A DNA stretch of 64,000 nt, from contig NC_086368.1 in assembly GCF_036324505.1 (NCBI RefSeq), positions 26,859,878-26,923,877 on the forward strand, written 5' to 3'. Shown here piece after piece: positions 40,601 through 49,600 of this stretch. The notes below the pieces were generated by a model. That model saw only the letters and a program-made list of their open reading frames with translations, made no database searches and was not told where the DNA came from. The first letter of the stretch is position 1; each line of letters opens with the position of its first letter. This DNA comes from Eleginops maclovinus (Eukaryota > Chordata > Actinopteri > Perciformes > Eleginopidae). The position numbers and the translations under genes were made by a program.

Positions 40601-43600
40601 AGTAAATTCCGCTTGAAAAACTAAAACCAATAAGCAAGTTTTCTACCTGTGTGCAGCCTACTGGTAATGAGCATAATCAATCATAGCAAAGTCTTCCCGC
40701 AGAGAGAGCCAGCCATGCTGTTATTGTTTTCACCTTGTTTTCACCTGTGCGTCAGCGCATGTGTGTGTGTGTGTGTCTATGGGAGGATTTTGTGACCATG
40801 ATAGTGTTTCGTCCATGCCAAACGCAGCCAACAAAACATACAGGTGTGAATCAATATGAAACTCAAGATCGAAGATGGGTGCGGTCTGAGCAAGGGGGTG
40901 CATGACTGTGGAGAGATTTTGTGACCTTGATAGCATCACAACAAAGCAAGACATGCATGAAACTTTTAAGAAAATCTAAATACAGGTTGTGTTTAAAGAT
41001 GGGTACGCTTTGCTAGGGGGATCAGAGGCTATTGTGGCCATTTTTTCCCCCTGTGTTTTTGATTTTGGCAACACAAAAATTTGCCAAAATATGTAAAAGA
41101 AATGTTGAGTTCAAAGATGTGTGCGACCCAATAAAGGGAGCTGGAAGGTAACAAGTGAGTAAGGTACCTTTCCCCAATTTTAGGTCTCTGTTGGTTGCAA
41201 GATTGTCTCTACTTTTTGTCTCCTGTATAATTCCGTCTCTCAAACACAAACTGCATCAGTAAGTAACAGAAGGTGACTCAGGCAGAGCGGAGGTCGTACT
41301 GTCAGCACAGCTAAAACCGAATCATATACTCCATCTAACACCACATCAGGCGGAGGAGCTTACAGTAGATCCGGGAGAACAGTGTGCTGCGGTGCTGCAG
41401 GCGCGGGCTGATCTGAGCGTGCTCTGAATGAACTCCCTGTGACCTTGAGGTTCACATCAATTTTGCATGAGGTGTACTCATCAAATAGACTGGGGACTGT
41501 ACTGCAGCACTGGCTCACCTGCCTTTCCTTGAGGCCAGACACCCACAGAGACGGCAGTGACCACACACACACCCACGCACACACAGTTCTTTGAGCTGAT
41601 AATGGAAATTCAACTGCTGACCGGGGTACTCTCGACAATTATGTTCAGTAGGTTATTGCTGTTCAGTTTTAATAAATTGATGTCCATTTGGCTTTTAAGC
41701 CAAATGTTAGACAATAAATATTCCTAAACCCACCAGAGTGTGTGTGTGTGTGGGTTTGTGCGTCTGTGTTCCAGCTTAAAAGTCTTTAGCAATTACTGAC
41801 ATAACAGCATAAATACAGTACATGTGAACAGCAGATTTAACACCAGTTACAATTACAATTTATAGTCTGGAAATATGATGCTTTTATTCATTGTAAAAGT
41901 CAAATTAATAAATACAAGCACATTCGTCAAGAGCAGACAGAGTAAATAATTCAAAGACCATATATCCAAGCCTATCTCACTCCATACTCAAAGAGGCTTG
42001 GTCAGGGTGGCTTGGACTACGATACCAACGCACCGACTTTATAGAAACCAAGCGTTAACTTAACCCTAACCCTAACCTTCATCCCACCTTACCTCTGCAA
42101 GTCACAAACAGTTATTCTATGTAACATACACTTACCCTAACCCTATCATCCTGTTTGGATTAAACCACAATTTGACCCTACTCAACACTAATCGTCATCC
42201 GAAACCTTTCTTCTGAAGCCTTGTAAAGATGTTTTTTTGCCTAACCTAACCAAGTTGTGTTGCATAAGTAAACTTAAAAAACAAGTAAACATTGTACGTT
42301 TATTTTTAAAAGATGATATGCATCAAACAAGCTGGAAAGTGTACATTTCATTACAAACCAATGTTAATTCTGAAAGACCCCAATGCATGTAATGAGCAGA
42401 AATTGACTCTAGAGAGGTACCGTCATAGTTTGAAGCATAAGGCCTCTGACCAAGCTTGTGTGTACTTGCCTTCTTCCAGTTTATCCCTTTGGTTTTGAAT
42501 TGATCTCATGAGCCCAAGAATCATAGAATTTTTCTCAACCTGTAAAAGGAGGAGTAAACCCTCACAACATAAAAATCGACATGACTTTAAACAATTTCTA
42601 CATTCAGCTGTGATATCTGGCTCTTTCATAACGACCAATCTTCCAATAATGCCGTCCCATTTCTATTTATGTCCCTGTTACCCTGAACCGACCCGTAAAC
42701 AAAAGGTAGAGTCATACATCTGCCTGAAGTCACATTACATGATAGCAGACACCAGCCAGAGTATTTTTTTATTCCCCGCTTTCCAATCACTGCTGTGCCC
42801 TTGATCCTGTGTTACAGCAGATTCATAGTAAACACAGTGACAGGTGTATTCATAAAGCACGGCTCTGAGCCCTGGAGTGTGCTCTGGCGCTACAACGGAC
42901 TATTTGTCAACTGAAGAACTGTCAGGGTTCCTGTTCATATATTCATGGTGTCAGCGAGTGGGCGAGGTGCAGGGGAGCATCCAAGTGTTGGATACAAATC
43001 CAGACCATATGAAGCTAACCAGTGAAAGGGATATGAGCGTAACCACAATTGACAACATTATATTCTCATTTTCTCTCCCTTCTCTATAATATTAAAACCA
43101 ACTGGATGGGATTTTCAAACCTGTCAGACAGCCTGTTGAATTACTCATCCACCTCTATAACACTGTTCCATAGTGTTCAGTATCACAGGAGCAATTAAAT
43201 GATGATGAGTTACTTTTTAACATTGTGGCTGTTTACACTCTCCTGTAGTTAGCGGTTCCCTGCATCTTCCAAAATGTCTGCATCACATCCCGATCTGCCG
43301 GGGTTTTTTGCATGATGGATTTTTCCATGCGTGATTGTTGAGCAACAGTCTGTAAAGCCTTTAAAGTCTTTGACAGTCTCTGACACAGTTACTGATAACG
43401 ATTTAAAGCAGGGTGCGTTTACACATTCTTTTTCCTGTCAAATCCTGCTGCATCTAAGGGCTTTTCATCTTCAGATTCAGATCAGCTCATTTGTTTGCTT
43501 GGTTCCAATTCAGCGACTAATTTGATACCGTCGTTGCATTTCTCTAGCGTTCCCTTTGTGTTCACGCTGTATTCATGAGCGGTCCAAAAGTTGTAAACAA

Positions 43601-46600
43601 ATGCCAATCGTGATCAAGCTATTCTGTCATTGTTAAGAAATATCACAGAGAAGAACAGCAAACAGTCTGTCCACCCCCTATGTTCATTATGGAGAACCAG
43701 CAGTGTGTATTGCTAATGGGCTTTCATTGGGTTATTGCGGAGGATATACAAGTGTTTATTAAATGAACAAAATATCCTTTTCCAGCAAACAACGGCAATA
43801 AAATAACACATATATATAAAGCAGTTTGAGCACATGAGCACACCGTTTCTGACTGCACATCAGGTAACCTAACCCTACCACGATTATCTTTGTCGTGGTC
43901 AGGTTTGGGTAGACTTTTAGTATGTTATTAAGAACACCTGAACACAATAATCCATTGAATTGCACTTTTTTTGGGGGTCAAACCATATTCGCAGCTGACT
44001 AGTTAACCTAGACATGTTCTTAGTTATTTTTCACATCAGGCAAAGCATGAGCCAGTTGTTTGGGATGGTATTGCGTTCTGATTGCAAACAAATCCGTGCT
44101 CGAGCCATAATGTTAAAGCCACATTAATGAGTCACAAGGTAACACTGGTGATTATTACTTTGAATATGAGCACTGTAGTTTATTTTGACTCAACCCACAT
44201 ACACCATCCTCCTGATGTTAATACTCACTTGAGCATCCCATTTGTATTAATCCGCTGCTGAAATAGCTCCCGAAAAAAGGCGCCATTTACCCCTGTTTGT
44301 GATACGTTTGCTAAAAAACAGCCAGCTGTTAAAGGAACTCACTCAGCGTTTTATTCTTATTTACTTGTTTTAATATTTACGTCTTCAGTGGGAATCAACG
44401 GGCTTTGAGGTGAGATCCACTAGTTAGACTCGAGCTCTGTTAAACTAATGTGTCTGGTTATGTTCACAAGGTTTGCAGACGATGAGAACATGTAGATTAA
44501 CACCAGCCTTAATCATGTATTTCTACATTTTAGATCATTGCAGCTCTGCTAAACATCCAATACATTCAGTATTTTAAGCCATCGTCCTGTTAATTCAGAT
44601 TAAATCTGGTTAATCATTTTATATTCTATCCATTATCACTGTAGGATACTTTGCGGTTAAACATCCTACTGCCAGAGAACTGATGTCCTCAACGCTTTTT
44701 TTGGCACCAAAGGGTTAACGTCATCTTCTCTGACAAATTCAATATTGTGTGACCCAATTTTTTCTATGGATATTAAACGAAATGGATGATTTTTTTCTTA
44801 ATAGCTACAGTAACTGAGGAAATTAAGTGTGGAGCTCTGAATGTAATACCCTCTCGTTTGGCATATCTAATTATACAAATACTGTTCATTTGCAGGGTCT
44901 AGGCCCATAGTTTGAGTGTGGTGAAAGTCACAGCATTACAAATTCCTACAGGCATTTTTTTTCAGTCAGCTCACGACATTTTGAGGTTTTAATTTCAGCG
45001 TTGGGGAAATGAATTGCCTAGGATATTTATTCTCTCTATTTTATCATCTGGATGAAAATGTCCTCTCCTCGCCCGGAGTGAAACAAGTCAAGGACGATCA
45101 GCGTCAGGAAAACTGATGCAACCCAAATAAAGCAGAAAAATATGACTCTTTCCTCAAAGTGAGATTAAGGGTAAAAATGTAGTGTCTTTTAAAAGCATTA
45201 CCAGAAATGTCAATCATTAGTGTCGAGAGTTTGCTCACTCACTTCTTCCTTTTAAACCTGCTTTCAGATTTTTCTATTCATAACTGATAGCAATGACCCC
45301 ATACAGTGAGTTGACCTAGATGAAAGATGAGTGCTCCAGAATGTTGGAAAGTTAGTGGAGTCCCATTGCTACAGCTCTTAGAACACATTACAAATGGAAC
45401 ATTTTTTATAGGAGTCACACAATGTGCACTCGAGTGGGGTGAAGTGAAACAACAGCTTCATTTCACTGCATCACATTATTTGAAATCTGAACTCAAAGGT
45501 TGTTTTTTAGTCGTAAACTATGTGGCATCAACTCAACAACAAATTCAACTTCACGTTTGACAATGGTTCTTGTTAAGTAACATTTCCAACATGTTAGCCA
45601 ATCTTTCTGAATACTTTTAGCTTTTAAGGTTCTTTGTATATTTAAATGAAAATTGGTTGTAAATTTTTGTCTGAAGCATTTTCTTTTTAAATGCTAAATA
45701 GTTTCTTCAAAATATTTCTTTTATATATATATATAAATTGTTTGGGCAACAACTGCAGTTCAGAAACAGGTAGACAGAGGGAAAGATGCGCGGCAAGGGG
45801 ACTCAGGCCGGATTCGAACCTGGGTCCACCGCACGTTATATTTTTAACCTAGTTTTACAATTTATTTTCTTAGATGGTTTATGTTCGCACCACCAGACAA
45901 CAAATCAAATTCCTTGTATGAGTAAAAGTACCTGGCAATAAACTAAACAGTAAAAAAGGCAAAATTTAAATGACTTAAGTGGGTTTTGCAAAATATCATG
46001 CCTTAGAGAATTAGGGTTAGGGTTAGCGTAACATGTACTACGTTTTTACAGACTGTCATTTTTTTTGTTACTGTCGACTTGATCAATGGACACAAACACA
46101 GACTTTGATTATTTGTGACACATAGTCTGGAACGATTGAGAAAGGGACAACATGTATTTCCTTTAAAACGTTAATGACAATGCAGTCGTATGGGAATTAC
46201 GTTTGTGCTTCTTATTTCAAATGTGACAAATCACATATTTAGTCTCAAGGAACTTAAAACCTGCAGTATGACTCACAAACTCTTTAGACCCTAAAGTCAG
46301 CTAAGGAAAAACTCCTTTAATATATAATGGGGAAAAATAGAAAGATCAACAGAGGAGGGATGGAAAAAGGATCAATATCTTATGCTGTTTCCCTGTTTGT
46401 GGATGCTAGGCTAAGTATATAGCATTAGGTCCATTTATCTGTGGTTATTTTCTTTTCTTTGCTGCCTTCTGCTGCGCAAAGAGCCTGAAAGAGAATATTC
46501 TTTAGGTTGCGAGTAAAATAATGCAAGTGATGGTTTCGGCTGACTCTCCTGAGATAGCTCCGGTTGCACAACAAGTATAATGATACCCCCTGCTGCTGTG

Positions 46601-49600
46601 CCTGGACCATGTTTTCAGAGCAGATGCATTATAGGAAATGTAAGCATTTAACAGAATGTCACTCACAAGGTTATTGCCTCTCTCCCCTGCTTGCTGGGCA
46701 TCTACATGGTGCTGACCAAGCTCCGAAACACAATCCACCACACATACAAAAAAAAAAGAACACGGCCAGCTGCCATTTTCAGGCAGTCTCTCTGCCCCGT
46801 CGGGGGAATAGCTGGGGAGATATCAAAGGATCTGTGGTGCAAATGAGTCGCTTGAATCCACTTTTCTCTCCTAATGATTTTCTTAAGCCGCTCACCGTAT
46901 TACAAATCATCGGCTTAAGCCATTCTGTGGCTTAAATCTCATCATTAATAAAGTTAACCTCACTCACATCTGAGGTGTTGGCATATTCATCAAACCCAGT
47001 GGCGCCTTCACGACTCCAACGCTACATCATAGCCCTAACTGAGATAGATAAGCTTTTCTTTCAATTAGAAATGGATGCTCAATTTAGCTCTTTGATGCCT
47101 GACTTTTCATTAGATGGTGCACAATCTCTCGAGCATTTATGTCCAGTTGTTCTTAAACAAATCAATCGCTATCAACGCTATCGGTACACTCTTTGATTTC
47201 CGTAGAAGCAAGCAATGAAGATTCACAAGCAATTAAGCAGCAATGGATTTCCACCCTGTGAAACGGATGTGGAGCCAAAGCAGGTAGAGGCTTGAGGCTT
47301 GTGGGGAATTGTAACTTTGATGTGGTAATTTACCTGTACTGCGGAGGAGGGCTCCCCTCTGCCTCGCACGTGATGGTAGCCTGCTGGTCCGGGGAGTCGA
47401 TCGGCAAAATGAGGTCACTTGGCTCCGTCCTCCATCTTGGCCCTTGAAATATGACATCCTCTGTACAGGCTGGGGAGAGGGGGAGAAAGTCAGTGGTAGT
47501 ACAAGCCAGAGAAATTGTCTTTTTGACCTTAAGAGAAAATAATGGAGAAGACGTTGTGAGGACACATTGTTAAACCTACAGCAACTCAGAGTGTATTATT
47601 TTGTCATTATACTACACGTCTTTCAAAAGACAAGCAAATGAATGCAATAGGACAATCCGAACCCTTCACTTATCTTGCATTAAAATGACCAAATCCCATT
47701 TACTCTTGTTAGTTATTCATGTTGCCATATATATATATATATATTCCTTTTTTTATTTGAACTTGAAGGTGGGAATAGTTAAGTAAAAACCAATGAGAAT
47801 GGTGATTAATCATCATATTGTTCCTACTGTCCAAAATGTAAATAATCTTCCTGCTTTAAAGCTCCAATGTATAAATTAAAGTAATGCCAACATGTCTTTT
47901 AATGGTTTATGTCTGAATATTCAGCCGGATAATGGTGTTAAAAGAGTTTAAGGCAGTTGAACAAAGCTCACAACAATTAACTGACTAATTGTCCTATGAT
48001 TGTGAAATCATGGCCAAATATTTTGATTATTGTTCAAGTTTTTGTTGATGCAAAACTCATCAAAATTCAGTTTTTAGAGCCTCAAATATGGAGAGTATCC
48101 TGCTGTTTTATACTGAATACCTGGGTTTTGGACAGACAAATGAATACGTTTAAAGACATCACATTAGACTTTAAGGAGCTGCGATGGACATTTTTTACCT
48201 ATTAAATAAGAAAACTCTTCTGGAGATTGAGACAGAAATTGTTACTTGCAGCCCTAAATGACTTGCCATAATGATAGATAATAATAGTTGAGGACTTAAG
48301 ATGGGTTCTTAAGTCTACAAAAAATTGACTACTGATGCAGAAAGCCCTTTTTCACATACTTCCTCAGTAATTAACTGCTCCCTGCAAGTGACAGGGATGA
48401 TAAATAAAGCAGAACAATCTATTTTCAGAACATCTATGTCATACTTCCAATGCACCGGTTAATTGAGGCCATAAGGATGCACTCATCTGCCAGCAGCTTA
48501 AAAGGAAAGGATGTGGAACACAATCTGGTACTAAATGAAAGCAGAGCCAACAGACGGCCGGAGTAGGCCTAATTAATATCCTACTGCTAACAGATTGCAG
48601 CATGTGGCTAGCAGTTCTACACGTGGTTGTAACCGGTGGTAGTATGTGAAGGAATCAAAACATATTTCACTATAAAAACGAGATCCTGTGACAATGTTGG
48701 TTTGGTTGATCAGAAAAATGGAGAACATTGGGCTCCATTTTCAATTACAGCGGGTGAAAACCAAACAACAGTAAACATTTGGGGCAATCTGAAACACTAA
48801 CATTAAAAACATTATGGTATAAATGATTATGCCATGAATTTTGAAAAAAAAACACACAAAAATAAATGAAGACTTTTACATTTGGTCTTTACTGGGCGTG
48901 AATTACCCATGTGATCCAAAATGGTGGAACCTACTTCAGTGCAGCAGAAAGACTACACATCTTTTGTCGTAGACTGAAAACCCACCTGCTTCTACGGCAC
49001 CTTGGCCCATAAGAAAATAGTAGGATAGAAAATCTCTCTTCTGCACACTTAGGAAGGTTTTGGTTTAATTGAAGCTAATGCAGTAGAGCCTAAATTGCTT
49101 TGGCTTCTTGCACCTGCAGGATACTTGCTTTTGTTTCCTCATGGTCGAACCCACTCATTGTAAGTTGGTTTGGATAGAGTGTGAGCTAAATAATGCTCTG
49201 GAGTTATCGGAAATATTGGGATAACACAAATCGGACGCAGCTATTCTAATAAAAGTACAATAACTGTAATATTAGTGTAGCCTAATCTCTATCTGTCACT
49301 GTCCTCAAATAAAAGGTTGAAACAGAGTGAATAGACGTGCTGAAATCAAAGCAGAAAATAATTGAAATGTCTGTCGTGTGAATCCGGAGAGGATGCCATG
49401 CCACCTCACATGTAAGGTGTAATTGTATTTTGTTATCTCCTAGAATATAGAGCCAGGCAACATGTCACTTCAGACATCACTATGATTGTTATTATCAGGC
49501 GTAGTGATTTTCAAGGGTTTCCATCACAACACTGAATAAGAACTGCACTTTAAAGCCCTGTTCAAAACACTCGTCCGCTAGGAAGGTGAGCCCGCTTGGA

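Larger units (their letters stand above)
36402..47333 (-). other. Largest cntn3 intron (10.9 kb)
   Basis: This intron separates the two halves of Ig1. It holds a degenerate dispersed repeat (36985-37575), repeat-family copy C (about 40115-40440), a degenerate tandem array of about 120-bp units (40780-41145), GT/CA runs near 40760 and 41731, telomere-like CCCTAA repeats (42058-42078) and a SINE piece (45745-45846). No coding exon was found in the remainder. Confidence 0.8.

Noticed and set aside
45776..45835. A tRNA gene
   Set aside because: A B box is present but no A box or cloverleaf could be seen; SINE fragment is the better call.
47233..47565. 110-codon minus-strand ORF over exon 2
   Set aside because: It is in the wrong frame; the contactin frame ([15 protein letters not shown]) is a different one.
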